Origin: Streptomyces sp. NBC_00513 | GTDB lineage: Bacteria > Actinomycetota > Actinomycetes > Streptomycetales > Streptomycetaceae | NCBI RefSeq assembly: GCF_041431415.1 | Contig: NZ_CP107845.1 | Span: forward strand, 6,138,001 to 6,202,000 | Length of the DNA: 64,000 bases | Reading direction: 5' to 3' | In this document: in pieces, positions 24,105 through 32,678 of the stretch | Numbering within the stretch: the stretch's first letter is position 1 | Layout of the letters: the number at the start of each line of letters is the position of its first letter | Made by a program: the position numbers and the translations under genes | Notes under the pieces: generated by a model | Databases searched by the model: none | The model's input: only the letters and a program-made list of their open reading frames with translations | Told to the model about the DNA's origin: nothing

Positions 24105-25285
24105 GACAGGGCCTCCGCGGGCAAGGGCAGGGTGACGGCCACGGCGGTGCCCTGGCCCGGGGCGGACTCGACGGTGAACAGCCCGCCCAGCGTCTCGGCC
24201 CGCGAGCGCATCGCCGGCAGACCGAAGCCGCCCTCGCCGGACGGCGCCGACGAGGGGTCGAAGCCCAGACCGTCGTCCACGACGTCCAGGGTGACCGAGG
24301 TGTCCATGAAGGTCAGGGTGATCTCCGCGCGGCCCGCGCGGGCGTGCCGGACCACATTGGCCAGCGCCGACTGCGCGATCCGCAACAGGGCCACCTCGTA
24401 CGGGGTGGGCAGGATCCGGGGGGCACCACTCAGCGAGAACCGCACGCGCGGCCCGGGAGCCGCGGTGCAGAGGCGTTCCAGCGCCGCGGCGAGGGAGCCG
24501 TGCTCCAGGTCGGGAGGCGTCAGGGCGCGGACGAAACGGCGCGCCTCGGCGAGGTTCTCCTGCGCGGCCTCGCGGGCCCGGCCGATGTGCTCCAGCGCGG
24601 GCGCGCCGGCGGGGAGCGAGCGCTCGGCGGCCCGCAGCAGCAGCTGGATCGAGCTCAGGCCCTGGGCGAGGGTGTCGTGGATCTCCCGGGCGAGGCGTTC
24701 GCGTTCGGCGAGGATCCCCGCGCCCCGCTCGGCGGCGGCCAGCTCGGCCCGGGTGGTGATGAGTTCCTCGATCAGCTCCCGGCGGCGTTCGCTCTCCCGG
24801 TACAGGGCCTGGTAGCCGAGGACCGTGGCCACGGCGACGGCCCCGCCGAGCAGCGGGCCGAGGAAGGCCCCCGGCGTGGGGGTGCTGCTGTGGGCGAGGA
24901 ACCCGCCGATCGCCGCGCAGGCCGTGACGGCGACGGCCGCGACCCCCCAGCGCAGCCGCAGCAGGTGCAGTTCGAGGAAGTACAGCGGGAAGGCGATCCA
25001 CAGCCCGTCCGGGGAGACCACGAGCAGCGCGGCCCACGCCGCGCCGAGCAGGGCCAGCCACACCGCTCCGGCGCGCGGCGAGCGGTCCACCACGGGAGCC
25101 GCGGCGCCCGCCACGTACACGGCGGCGAACAGCGCGCACGCGGCGACCGCCCACCCGGCGCGGGGCACGTCGTCGGCGACGGCGCGTCCCGCGGCCAGCG
25201 CGAGCAGCCCGAAGAGCAGCGCGTGCAGGCACAGCCGCAGGACGCGGGAGACGGGGGTCAGGGGGCGGGATTCCGGAGCAACCAT
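24101..25285 (-). CDS. Sensor histidine kinase (HisKA_3, NarX/DesK type)
   Basis: This 394-residue kinase has about five or six membrane segments in its first 150 residues and no large extracellular domain, so it probably senses something within or at the membrane. The dimerisation/phosphoacceptor box is RERLAREIHDTLAQGLSSIQ near residues 195-215. The ATPase domain shows an N-box-like ALANVVRHA and G boxes DDGLGFD and GGFGLPAMRSR. The ATG at 25285 lies 9 bases after a TACGCT -10-like box and has no ribosome-binding site, so a very short leader is likely. It is divergent from the ABC exporter. Confidence 0.92.
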   Translation of the reverse strand: MVAPESRPLTPVSRVLRLCLHALLFGLLALAAGRAVADDVPRAGWAVAACALFAAVYVAGAAAPVVDRSPRAGAVWLALLGAAWAALLVVSPDGLWIAFPLYFLELHLLRLRWGVAAVAVTACAAIGGFLAHSSTPTPGAFLGPLLGGAVAVATVLGYQALYRESERRRELIEELITTRAELAAAERGAGILAERERLAREIHDTLAQGLSSIQLLLRAAERSLPAGAPALEHIGRAREAAQENLAEARRFVRALTPPDLEHGSLAAALERLCTAAPGPRVRFSLSGAPRILPTPYEVALLRIAQSALANVVRHARAGRAEITLTFMDTSVTLDVVDDGLGFDPSSAPSGEGGFGLPAMRSRAETLGGLFTVESAPGQGTAVAVTLPLPAEALS

Positions 25286-25419
25286 GGCCCGACCAGCGTA
25301 AGTGGGGGTCCGCCGGCCCCGGTCAACCAAAAGATTGATGTACGGGGCGTCCCTTCGACACGAGGATCCCTACCGTGGCGCGATGCCGTGTGTCCACGGT
25401 GAACACCAGGGTGGGGGAC

Positions 25420-26505
25420 ATGTTCGTCGCATGGAGAGATCTACGGTTCGCCAAGGGCCGCTTCGCCCTCATGGGCTCGGTCGTCGTGCTCATCACCCTG
25501 CTGGTCGGCCTGTTGTCCGGACTCACCTCGGGCCTGGCCCGGGAGAACATCTCGGCGATCACGGGACTGCCCGCCTCACACCTGTCGTTCGCGGCGCCCG
25601 CCGGGGACCAGGACGTGTCCTTCACCAACTCCCGGATACCCGAGAAGGCCTGGCTGGCCTGGCGCGAGCGACCTGGCGTCACATCGGCGGAGCCGATCGG
25701 CATCCGCACCACCAACGCGGTCTCGGGTGAGCGCACCGCGGCCGTCTCGGTCTTCGGCGTCGATCCGGCGGGCCGCCTCGCCCCCCGCGGATCCGCACTC
25801 ACCCAGGGGCAGGTGGTCCTGACCGAGAAGGCCGCCGAGGAACTCGGCGGGCTCGCGGCCGGCGGGAAGCTCAGGATCGGCGCGCTCGAACTGTCCGTCG
25901 CGGCCGTCTCCGGCACCGCCTCCTTCAGCCACACCCCGGTCGTCTGGATGGACCTGAACGACTGGCAGCGCGTCGGCAACCCCGGCACCTCCATCGACAC
26001 CGTCGCCACCGTCATCGCCCTGGAAGCGTCCGGGGCGGACCTCGCCGCCGGCGACGCGAGCGCCGGTACCCGGACCGCGACCGTCGACGACGCGCTGTCC
26101 GCGATCGGCTCCTACACCTCGGAGAACGGCTCGCTCCAGCTGATGCGCGGCTTCCTCTTCGCGATCTCCGCCCTGGTCATAGGCGCCTTCTTCACGGTGT
26201 GGACGATCCAGCGCGGCGGTGACGTCGCCGTGCTGAAGGCACTGGGTGCCTCCACCGCGTACCTGCTGCGGGACGCCCTCGGTCAGGCGGTGGTGATGCT
26301 CGCCGTCGGGACCGGACTCGGTACGGCCCTCGCCGCCGTTCTCGGAGCGCTGATCAGCGGCGGCGACGTGCCCTTCGTGCTCGACGCGGCCACCGTGCTG
26401 GTCCCCGCGGCCGTCATGATCGCGCTCGGCGCGCTCGGAGCCGCCCTGTCCATCCGGCGGATCACCGCCGTAGACCCGCTGACCGCACTCGGGAGCGCCC
26501 GATGA
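25420..26505 (+). CDS. ABC exporter permease (FtsX/MacB/DevC type)
   Basis: This 361-residue permease has one N-terminal membrane segment (about 12-40), a large extracytoplasmic domain (about 45-250), and three C-terminal segments of the FtsX domain (from about 255), including the coupling region GGDVAVLKALGAS. It is smaller than MacB and resembles DevC-like permeases that work with a separate ATPase. The start is at the ATG with GGGTGGGGGA upstream; GTGs 30-45 bp upstream are alternatives. Its stop overlaps the ATPase ATG. Role inferred: export of, or resistance to, an envelope-acting compound, regulated by the divergent two-component system. Confidence 0.88.
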   Translation: MFVAWRDLRFAKGRFALMGSVVVLITLLVGLLSGLTSGLARENISAITGLPASHLSFAAPAGDQDVSFTNSRIPEKAWLAWRERPGVTSAEPIGIRTTNAVSGERTAAVSVFGVDPAGRLAPRGSALTQGQVVLTEKAAEELGGLAAGGKLRIGALELSVAAVSGTASFSHTPVVWMDLNDWQRVGNPGTSIDTVATVIALEASGADLAAGDASAGTRTATVDDALSAIGSYTSENGSLQLMRGFLFAISALVIGAFFTVWTIQRGGDVAVLKALGASTAYLLRDALGQAVVMLAVGTGLGTALAAVLGALISGGDVPFVLDAATVLVPAAVMIALGALGAALSIRRITAVDPLTALGSAR

Positions 26506-27185
26506 CCCTGCTCGTCCACGACGTCACGCTCACCTACCCGGACGGCGACGGCCGGCTCACCGCCCTCGACGCGGTCGCCCTGGAGGCGCCGGCGGGCACC
26601 CTGACCGCCGTCATCGGGCCTTCGGGCTCCGGCAAGTCCAGCCTGCTCGCGGTCGCCGCCACCCTGGTCACCCCGGACGCGGGCCGGGTCGTCGTCGCCG
26701 GCCGGGACACGGCCCGGCTCAGCGCCGCGCAGAAGTCCGCGCTGCGCCGAGAGGAGATCGGCATCGTCTTCCAGCAGCCCAACCTGCTCGCCTCGCTCAC
26801 CGCCGCCGAGCAGCTCCAGGTGATGGCCCACCTGTCGGGGCGGCCGGCCAAGCGGCTGCGCCGGCGGGCCCTGGACCTGCTGGACGCGGTGGGCATGGCC
26901 GACAAGGCCGACAAGCGCCCGCACCAGCTCTCGGGCGGGCAGCGCCAGCGCGTCAACATCGCCCGCGCCCTGATGAACGAGCCCGCCGTGCTGCTGGTGG
27001 ACGAGCCGACCAGCGCCCTGGACCACGAGCGGGGGGCGGCCGTACTGGACCTCCTGGTCACCCTCACCCGCGAGCGGTCCACCGCCACGGTGCTGGTCAC
27101 CCACGACCACGCCCACCTGGAGCGCGTGGACCGCACGATGACGATGACGGACGGCCGCCTCACGGAGACGGCCCCGGCCCGCTGA
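26502..27185 (+). CDS. ABC exporter ATP-binding protein (LolD/MacB type)
   Basis: This 227-residue ATPase is the partner of the preceding FtsX-type permease. Walker A is GPSGSGKSS near residues 38-46, the Q-loop FQQPNLLASLT is typical of LolD/MacB, the signature is LSGGQRQR, Walker B is [12 protein letters not shown], and the H-loop is LVTHD. The ATG overlaps the permease stop. A strong terminator follows five bases after the stop. Confidence 0.94.
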   Translation: MTLLVHDVTLTYPDGDGRLTALDAVALEAPAGTLTAVIGPSGSGKSSLLAVAATLVTPDAGRVVVAGRDTARLSAAQKSALRREEIGIVFQQPNLLASLTAAEQLQVMAHLSGRPAKRLRRRALDLLDAVGMADKADKRPHQLSGGQRQRVNIARALMNEPAVLLVDEPTSALDHERGAAVLDLLVTLTRERSTATVLVTHDHAHLERVDRTMTMTDGRLTETAPAR

Positions 27186-27189
27186 CGTG

Positions 27190-27237
27190 CGAAGGCCCCG
27201 GCCCGCCCCCTTCGAGAAGGGCGGTCCGGGGCCTTCG
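27190..27237. terminator. Strong bidirectional terminator
   Basis: A long hairpin, CGAAGGCCCCGG near 27190 against CCGGGGCCTTCG ending at 27237, with inner pairing GCCC/GGGC and a CGAG loop. It lies between the ABC exporter and the convergent allR. Confidence 0.85.
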
Positions 27238-27248
27238 CGTACGGGTCC

Positions 27249-28052
27249 CTACGCGGGATTCTGGCTCTGCAGGGCCACCGACAGCTCGGCGGCGATCCCC
27301 TGGAGGATCGGCACGATCGAGTCCGTCAGCGCCTCGGTCACCCGGCCCGCGGGGCCCGAGATGGAGATCGCGGCGGCGGTCGGCGAGTTCGGCACCGACA
27401 CGGCCAGGCAGCGGACTCCTATCTCCTGCTCGTTGTCGTCGACCGCGTAGCCCACCTTGCGGACCTGCTCCAGGGCGTCCAGGAAGCCCTCGGGCGTGGT
27501 GATGGTCTTCTCGGTCGCGGCCGGCATCCCGGTGCGCGCCAGCAGCGCGCGCACCTCGTCCGCGGGGGTGTACGCGAGCAGCGCCTTGCCCACGCCCGTG
27601 GAGTGCGGCAGCACCCGGCGGCCCACCTCCGTGAACATGCGCATGGAGTGCTTGGACGGCACCTGGGCGACGTAGACGATCTCGTCCCCGTCGAGCAGGG
27701 CCATGTTCGCGGTCTCGCCGGTCTCCTCGACGAGCCGTGCGAGGTAGGGACGGGCCCACGTGCCCAGGAGGCGGGAGGCTGATTCGCCGAGACGGATCAG
27801 CCGGGGGCCGAGGGCGTACCGTCGGTTGGGCTGCTGCCGGACGTAACCGCACGCCACGAGGGTGCGCATGAGGCGATGGATGGTGGGCAGCGGCAGACCA
27901 CTGGCGGCGGAGAGCTCGCTGAGGCCGACCTCGCCCCCGGCATCGGCCATGCGTTCGAGCAGATCGAAGGCGCGCTCAAGGGACTGGACGCCACCCCCGG
28001 CGGCGGTGGGCTTGGCGGAAGCGTCGGTGGTGCTGGCGCTGGACGTCGGCAC
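27249..28052 (-). CDS. allR: IclR-family repressor of allantoin genes
   Basis: This 267-residue regulator has an IclR winged helix at about residues 20-80 (VQSLERAFDLLERMAD, then GLSELSAASGLPLPTIHRLMRTLVACGYV) and a C-terminal effector domain (LVEETGETANMALLDGDEIVYVAQV; LPHSTGVGKALLAY; GYAVDDNEQEIGVRCLAV). It is divergent from allB-alc, the usual AllR position. The GTG at 28052 has GAAAGGA eight bases upstream; a TTG at 28082 is the alternative but sits at the likely transcription start, 6 bases after a TAGGCT box. Glyoxylate or allantoate-type effectors are known for AllR proteins. The TTCC-N7-GGAA palindromes are its probable targets. Confidence 0.9.
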   Translation of the reverse strand: MPTSSASTTDASAKPTAAGGGVQSLERAFDLLERMADAGGEVGLSELSAASGLPLPTIHRLMRTLVACGYVRQQPNRRYALGPRLIRLGESASRLLGTWARPYLARLVEETGETANMALLDGDEIVYVAQVPSKHSMRMFTEVGRRVLPHSTGVGKALLAYTPADEVRALLARTGMPAATEKTITTPEGFLDALEQVRKVGYAVDDNEQEIGVRCLAVSVPNSPTAAAISISGPAGRVTEALTDSIVPILQGIAAELSVALQSQNPA

Positions 28053-28237
28053 GGGCGCGGTCCTTTCGGTGCTGGCAGGCAAGGAATCAGCCTACCGGTC
28101 GGTCGGCGTCGGCCCTAGAGCCGGGGCACTGCCGTCCCCGCCGGTCAGAGGGGGTTTGTCCTGGTGGTGGACGTCCTCGGAAGTCAACCGCGCGACTCCC
28201 GATGGCGGTAGCTACATTCTGGATAGTGAAATCTTAA

Positions 28238-28252
28238 TTCCATCCTGTGGAA
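28238..28252. promoter_or_regulatory. Predicted AllR operator at allR (perfect palindrome)
   Basis: TTCCATCCTGTGGAA, perfect TTCC-N7-GGAA. It covers the -35 position of the minus-strand promoter whose -10 is CACTAT (28223-28228), which fits autorepression of allR. Confidence 0.65.
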
Positions 28253-28330
28253 ACATCCAATTGTGCCGTGCGTGGCTGGGTGGTCCGTCCGGGCGCTCTT
28301 GACTGGCCCCGGATCGGGGTGAAGACTCCG

Positions 28331-28361
28331 TCAACAGAACGTTGAATTTCGCTCTGTGGAA
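28331..28361. promoter_or_regulatory. Paired operators in front of allB
   Basis: TCAACAGAACGTTGA at 28331-28345 (one mismatch in the arms), followed one base later by TTTCGCTCTGTGGAA at 28347-28361 (TTTC in place of TTCC). They lie from the predicted transcription start to just before the ribosome-binding site GGGGAGG. Confidence 0.6.
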
Positions 28362-28379
28362 GTAGATGGGGAGGTTCCG

Positions 28380-29723
28380 GTGGCCGACGCGGCTGTGGAA
28401 CTGGTACTGCGCTCGACGCGCGTCATCACCCCCGAGGGGACGCGCGCCGCCTCGGTGGCCGTCGCCGGCGGGAAGATCACGGCCGTGTCGGAGTACGAGG
28501 CCGAGGTACCGGCCGGAGCCCGGCTGGAGGACTTCGGCGACGACGTCCTGCTCCCCGGCCTGGTCGACACCCACGTCCACGTGAACGACCCGGGCCGCAC
28601 CGAGTGGGAGGGCTTCTGGACCGCCACCCGCGCGGCGGCGGCCGGCGGCATCACCACCCTCCTCGACATGCCGCTGAACTCCCTGCCGCCGACCACCACG
28701 GTCGACAACCTCCGCGTCAAGCAGGAGGTCGCCCGCGCCAAGGCGCACGTGGACATCGGCTTCTGGGGCGGCGCGCTGCCCGACAACGTCAAGGACCTGC
28801 GCCCCCTGCACGACGCCGGCGTCTACGGCTTCAAGTGCTTCCTGTCGCCCTCCGGCGTGGACGAGTTCCCCGAACTCGACCAGGAGCGACTGGCCACGTC
28901 CCTCGCGGAGATCACCGGCTTCGGCGGCCTGATGATCGTGCACGCCGAGGACCCCCACCACCTGGACTCCGCGCCGCAGACCCCCGGCCCGAAGTACGCC
29001 GACTTCCTCGCCTCCCGTCCGCGCGACGCCGAGAACACCGCCATCGGGAACCTGATCGCCCAGGCGAAGCGGCTGAACGCCCGCGTGCACGTCCTGCACC
29101 TGTCCTCCTCCGACGCGCTGCCGCTGATCGCCGCCGCCAAGGCCGAGGGCGTGCGCGTCACCGTCGAATCCTGCCCGCACTACCTCACCCTCACGGCGGA
29201 GGAAGTCCCGGACGGCGCCAGCGAGTTCAAGTGCTGCCCGCCCATCCGCGAGGCCGCCAACCAGGACCTGCTGTGGGACGCGCTCGCCGACGGCACCATC
29301 GACTGCGTCGTCTCCGACCACTCGCCCTCCACCGCGGACCTGAAGACGAACGACTTCGCCACCGCGTGGGGCGGCATCTCCTCCCTCCAACTGGGACTCC
29401 CCGCGATCTGGACCGAGGCGCGGCGGCGCGGCCACACCCTGGAGGACGTCGTCCGCTGGATGTCCGCCGCCCCCGCCGCCCTCGCCGGGCTGGCCGACAA
29501 GGGCGCGATCGAGGTCGGCCGCGACGCCGACTTCGCCGTCCTGGCACCCGAAGAGACCTTCACCGTGGATCCCGCGGAACTGCACCACCGCAACCGGGTC
29601 ACGGCGTACGCGGGCAAGACCCTGCACGGCGTCGTGAAGTCCACCTGGCTGCGCGGCACGCGGATCGCCGACCACGGCACCCCGAACGAGCCCACGGGCC
29701 GACTCCTCGAAAGGCAGAACTGA
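28380..29723 (+). CDS. allB: Allantoinase
   Basis: This 447-residue cyclic amidohydrolase opens the hydantoin ring of allantoin to allantoate. The two-metal site is complete: DTHVHVND (His65, His67), the carbamylated lysine in [12 protein letters not shown] (Lys152), MIVHAED (His188), HVLHLSSSD (His240) and VVSDHSPS (Asp313). The [13 protein letters not shown] segment distinguishes allantoinases from dihydropyrimidinases. The GTG at 28380 has GGGGAGG five bases upstream; ATG 28356 lies inside the operator. It is followed by alc after 2 bp. Confidence 0.95.
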   Translation: MADAAVELVLRSTRVITPEGTRAASVAVAGGKITAVSEYEAEVPAGARLEDFGDDVLLPGLVDTHVHVNDPGRTEWEGFWTATRAAAAGGITTLLDMPLNSLPPTTTVDNLRVKQEVARAKAHVDIGFWGGALPDNVKDLRPLHDAGVYGFKCFLSPSGVDEFPELDQERLATSLAEITGFGGLMIVHAEDPHHLDSAPQTPGPKYADFLASRPRDAENTAIGNLIAQAKRLNARVHVLHLSSSDALPLIAAAKAEGVRVTVESCPHYLTLTAEEVPDGASEFKCCPPIREAANQDLLWDALADGTIDCVVSDHSPSTADLKTNDFATAWGGISSLQLGLPAIWTEARRRGHTLEDVVRWMSAAPAALAGLADKGAIEVGRDADFAVLAPEETFTVDPAELHHRNRVTAYAGKTLHGVVKSTWLRGTRIADHGTPNEPTGRLLERQN

Positions 29724-29725
29724 CA

Positions 29726-30853
29726 GTGGCACAGCGTTCAACTGGACCGGCTTCCTTCACCGGCAACGCGAACCCGTACGGAGGCGGCGACCCGTACGCG
29801 GACTACCGCACCGCGGACTTCCCCTTCACGCGGTACGCGAACCTCGCGGCCCGTGAGCTGGGCGCCGGTGTCATCGAAGCCAACGACGAGTTCTTCGCCC
29901 AGCGCGAGAACCTGCTGATCTCCGAGGCCGCCCACTTCGACCCCGAGGACTTCGGGCACAAGGGCAAGGTCATGGACGGATGGGAGACCCGCCGTCGCCG
30001 CGGCGTCTCCGCCACCCGGCCCTGGCCCACCGCCGAGGACCACGACTGGGCGCTCGTCCGCCTGGGCGCCCCCGGCGTCATCCGCGGCATCATCGTCGAC
30101 ACCGCCCACTTCCGCGGCAACATGCCGCAGGCCGTGTCGGTGGAAGGCGCCACCGTCGCGGGCTCCCCGACGGTCGTCGAACTCCTCTCCGACGACGTCA
30201 AGTGGACGACCCTCGTCGAGCGCACCCCGGTCGGCGGCCACGCGGCCAACGGCTTCGAGGTGAACGTCGAGCAGCGTTTCACGCACCTGCGCGTCAACCA
30301 GCACCCCGACGGCGGCATCGCCCGCCTGCGCGTCCACGGCGAGGTCGTCACCGACCCGAAGTGGCTCGCCGCGCTGGGCACCTTCGACGTGGTCGCCCTG
30401 GAGAACGGCGGCTCGGTCGAGGACGCCTCCAACCGCTTCTACTCCCCGCCGACCAACACCATCAACCCGGGCCGCTCCCGCAAGATGGACGACGGCTGGG
30501 AGACCGCCCGTCGCCGTGACAACGGCAACGACTGGATCCGCTACCAGCTCGTCGCCGACTCCGAGATCCGTGCCGTCGAGATCGACACCGCGTACCTCAA
30601 GGGCAACTCGGCCGGCTGGGCCTCGCTCTCGATCAAGTCGGGCGAGGAGGGCGAGTGGACGGAGTTCCTGCCGCGCACCCGCCTCCAGCCCGACACCAAC
30701 CACCGCTTCGTGCTGGACGCCCCGGCGGTCGGCACGCACGTCCGGATCGACATCTTCCCGGACGGCGGCTTCTCCCGCCTTCGCCTGTACGGCTCGCTGA
30801 CGGAGGCCGGCGCGGCCGCGCACGCCGCCCGCCACCAGGAGCTCGGCGGCTGA
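29726..30853 (+). CDS. alc: Allantoicase
   Basis: This 375-residue enzyme splits allantoate to ureidoglycolate and urea. It is built from two homologous beta-jellyroll repeats of about 160 residues; each starts with a DGWET-R-RR motif (about residues 82 and 256) and contains an RGxxxDTAxxxGN element (VDTAHFRGN; IDTAYLKGN) and an LRVxxxPDGGIARLR/RLR ending. The GTG at 29726 follows AAAGG and lies two bases after the allB stop, so the two are one operon. Urease and a ureidoglycolate-cleaving enzyme must come from elsewhere. Confidence 0.95.
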   Translation: MAQRSTGPASFTGNANPYGGGDPYADYRTADFPFTRYANLAARELGAGVIEANDEFFAQRENLLISEAAHFDPEDFGHKGKVMDGWETRRRRGVSATRPWPTAEDHDWALVRLGAPGVIRGIIVDTAHFRGNMPQAVSVEGATVAGSPTVVELLSDDVKWTTLVERTPVGGHAANGFEVNVEQRFTHLRVNQHPDGGIARLRVHGEVVTDPKWLAALGTFDVVALENGGSVEDASNRFYSPPTNTINPGRSRKMDDGWETARRRDNGNDWIRYQLVADSEIRAVEIDTAYLKGNSAGWASLSIKSGEEGEWTEFLPRTRLQPDTNHRFVLDAPAVGTHVRIDIFPDGGFSRLRLYGSLTEAGAAAHAARHQELGG

Positions 30854-30870
30854 CGCCGAACCCGTGACCG

Positions 30871-30943
30871 CCCCGGGGGCCGACACCCCCGGGGCCCGGT
30901 CGACCGCCCGACGGGGCGCACCACTTCAGGTGCGCCCCGTCGG
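30871..30943. terminator. Double hairpin terminator between alc and the SDR gene
   Basis: Two stems in a row: CCCCGGGGG/CCCCCGGGG (30871-30894), then a perfect 15-bp stem at 30908-30922 and 30929-30943 with a 6-base loop. They separate convergent genes. Confidence 0.85.
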
Positions 30944-30968
30944 CGTTCACCGGTCCGGTGCGTCGGGC

Positions 30969-31700
30969 CTACGCCGCGTGGCCGCCGTCCACCGAGAACT
31001 CGGCGCCCGTGACGTACGCGGCGTCCGCCCCCGCGAGGAAGGACACCATGGCGGCCACCTCCGCCGCCGTGCCGAAGCGGCCGAGGGCCGTCATCGACGC
31101 CTGCGGGGCGGAGTAGGGGCCGTCGGCCGGGTTCATGTCGGTGTCCACCGGGCCGGGGTGGACGAGGTTCGCGGTGATCCCGCGCCCGCCGAGTTCCCTG
31201 GCGAGCGCCTTGGTCAGACCGGTCAGCGCGGCCTTGCTCGTCGCGTACAGGGTGCCGCCCGGGCCCGGGACCCGCCGGGTGATGCAGCTGCCGATGGTGA
31301 TGATCCGCCCGCCGGAGCCCATGCTGCCCGCTGCCGCCCGGGAGGTCAGGAAGACCCCGCGGACGTTCACCGCGAGGACGCGGTCCACGTCCGAGAGGGC
31401 GAGTGCGTCGAGCGGGCCGAGCACCCCCACCCCGGCGTTGTTGACCAGTACGTCGAGCCTTCCGAGGTCCCGCACGGTCCGCTCCACCGCCCCGGCGGCC
31501 TCCGCGGCGTCGCCCGAGTCGGCTCGTACGGCCAGGCCGCGTCGGCCGAGGGCCTCGATGTCGGCGACGACCTTCGCGGCCGAGGTCGCGTCGTCGACGT
31601 AGGTGATCGCGACGTCGGCGCCGTCCCGCGCCAGGCGCAGGGCCGTGGCGGCCCCGATGCCGCGGCTGCCGCCCGTGACCAGTGCCACTGTGCCGTTCAT
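30969..31700 (-). CDS. Short-chain dehydrogenase/reductase, 3-oxoacyl-ACP reductase-like
   Basis: This 243-residue classical SDR has the cofactor motif TGGSRGIG (residues 9-16), NNAG near 86, the catalytic Ser in TIGSC near 138, and the YATSK Tyr/Lys pair near 151-155. The tail VTGAEFSVDGG is typical of FabG-like proteins. The Thr/Val after strand 2 (ITYVDD) and a following Ser suggest NADPH use. The substrate cannot be deduced. It is a single gene bounded by terminators; nothing ties it to the allantoin genes. Confidence 0.88.
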   Translation of the reverse strand: MNGTVALVTGGSRGIGAATALRLARDGADVAITYVDDATSAAKVVADIEALGRRGLAVRADSGDAAEAAGAVERTVRDLGRLDVLVNNAGVGVLGPLDALALSDVDRVLAVNVRGVFLTSRAAAGSMGSGGRIITIGSCITRRVPGPGGTLYATSKAALTGLTKALARELGGRGITANLVHPGPVDTDMNPADGPYSAPQASMTALGRFGTAAEVAAMVSFLAGADAAYVTGAEFSVDGGHAA

Positions 31701-31905
31701 GTGCTTCCTCCCGTTGGCGTCCGGCCGTGTCCGTCCGGCCGTCTCGTTCCGTAAGTCGTTGCGGGTTCAATGAAACGGTCGGCGAGGGAAACGGGCCGGC
31801 GGGAATCGGACCTCGCGTTCACGCGCGCCGCACCGATGAGTTCCGGGCGGCCGGGAAGTCTGAACCCGTGAAGACGGACGGACCGCGAACAAGGAGCGCA
31901 GAGCC

Positions 31906-32520
31906 ATGGGCAAGCTGACCCTCACCACCTTCCTCAGCCTCGACGGCGTGATGCAGGCACCCGGAGGTCCGGAGGAGGACACCAGCGGCGGCTTCCGGTA
32001 CGGCGGCTGGACCGTGCCGTTCGCCGACGAGGGCATGGGGGAGTTCGTCACGCAGGTCTTCGACCGCGCCGGGGCGTTCCTGCTCGGGCGCCGGACGTAC
32101 GAGATCTTCGCGGGGCACTGGCCGCGGTACACCGATCCCGCCGACCCGATCGCGAGCCGGCTGAACGGACTGCCCAAGTACGTGGCCTCGACCACCCTCA
32201 AGGAGCCCGCCTGGGCCGGGACCACGGTGATCGACGGCGAGCACCTCCAAGCCGAGATCACGCGGGTCAAGGACAAGCTGGAGGGGGAACTCCAGGTGCA
32301 CGGCAGCGGCGCCCTCGCCCAGTGGCTGCTGGCGCGCGATCTGGTCGACGAGCTGAACCTGCTGGTCTTCCCGGTGTTCCTGGGAACCGGGCGCCGACTG
32401 TTCCCGACCGGCGGCCTGCCGACCGCCTGCGAGGTGGTCGACTCCCGCACCACCTCGAAGGGCACGTCCATCCACACCTACCGCCCGGTGGGCCGGGCCG
32501 GCTTCGGCTCCTTCGCCTGA
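31906..32520 (+). CDS. Dihydrofolate reductase-family (RibD C-terminal domain) protein
   Basis: This 204-residue protein has the DHFR/RibD-C fold pattern: LTTFLSLDGVMQAP at the start, FLLGRRTYEIFAGHWP near 60-75, KYVASTTL near 95, the HGSGALAQWLL nucleotide-binding loop near 135-145, and LLVFPVFLGTGRRLFP near 155-170. Such stand-alone proteins are common in actinobacteria and their substrate is mostly unknown. The ATG has GGAGCG a few bases upstream. It is not part of an evident operon. Confidence 0.85.
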   Translation: MGKLTLTTFLSLDGVMQAPGGPEEDTSGGFRYGGWTVPFADEGMGEFVTQVFDRAGAFLLGRRTYEIFAGHWPRYTDPADPIASRLNGLPKYVASTTLKEPAWAGTTVIDGEHLQAEITRVKDKLEGELQVHGSGALAQWLLARDLVDELNLLVFPVFLGTGRRLFPTGGLPTACEVVDSRTTSKGTSIHTYRPVGRAGFGSFA

Positions 32521-32524
32521 CGGG

Positions 32525-32562
32525 CGGGGCGTCGGGTGGCGGGGCGTCGGGTGGCGGGGCGA
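32525..32562. repeat. Short tandem repeat, 15-bp unit
   Basis: GGCGGGGCGTCGGGT is repeated about two and a half times directly after the DHFR-like gene. It lies in the gap before the DMT permease. Possible slippage product; no function seen. Confidence 0.7.
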
Positions 32563-32678
32563 CTCCCACCCCGAGCGACCGGCAAACCGCTCGACCGGCG
32601 TGATCGCGCTCGGGTAGCGTGGTCACGCCCCGTGCGAGCCACCGAAGTCTCCACCCGCCTCCTGCCGTTGGAGAACCG

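Larger units (their letters stand above)
28053..28379. promoter_or_regulatory. Divergent allR-allB control region
   Basis: About 330 bp without a gene. It holds an allR -10-like box on the minus strand (TAGGCT at 28089-28094), a further ACTATCC box (28222-28228, shared in wording with the aceB -10), the two TTCC-N7-GGAA sites, a TCAACA palindrome, and a TTGACT-17-AAGACT promoter for allB (28299-28304, 28322-28327). Confidence 0.6.

Noticed and set aside
23475..25232. Apparent 585-residue fusion ending in the response regulator
   Set aside because: The first two thirds are an out-of-frame reading of the kinase gene; the real regulator starts at 24104 at an ATG that overlaps the kinase stop.
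28053..28082. TTG start giving AllR ten more residues
   Set aside because: The TTG lies 6 bases after a TAGGCT -10 box, so it is at the likely transcription start; the GTG at 28052 has a proper ribosome-binding site. A rare leaderless TTG start is not excluded.
28342..28368. TTGAAT with TAGATG as the allB promoter
   Set aside because: The 15-bp spacer is poor and transcription would start inside the ribosome-binding site; TTGACT-17-AAGACT at 28299-28327 fits better.
28604..30853. Apparent 749-residue protein ending in allantoicase
   Set aside because: The first part is an Arg/Pro-rich out-of-frame reading of allB; allantoicase begins at the GTG at 29726 with its own ribosome-binding site.
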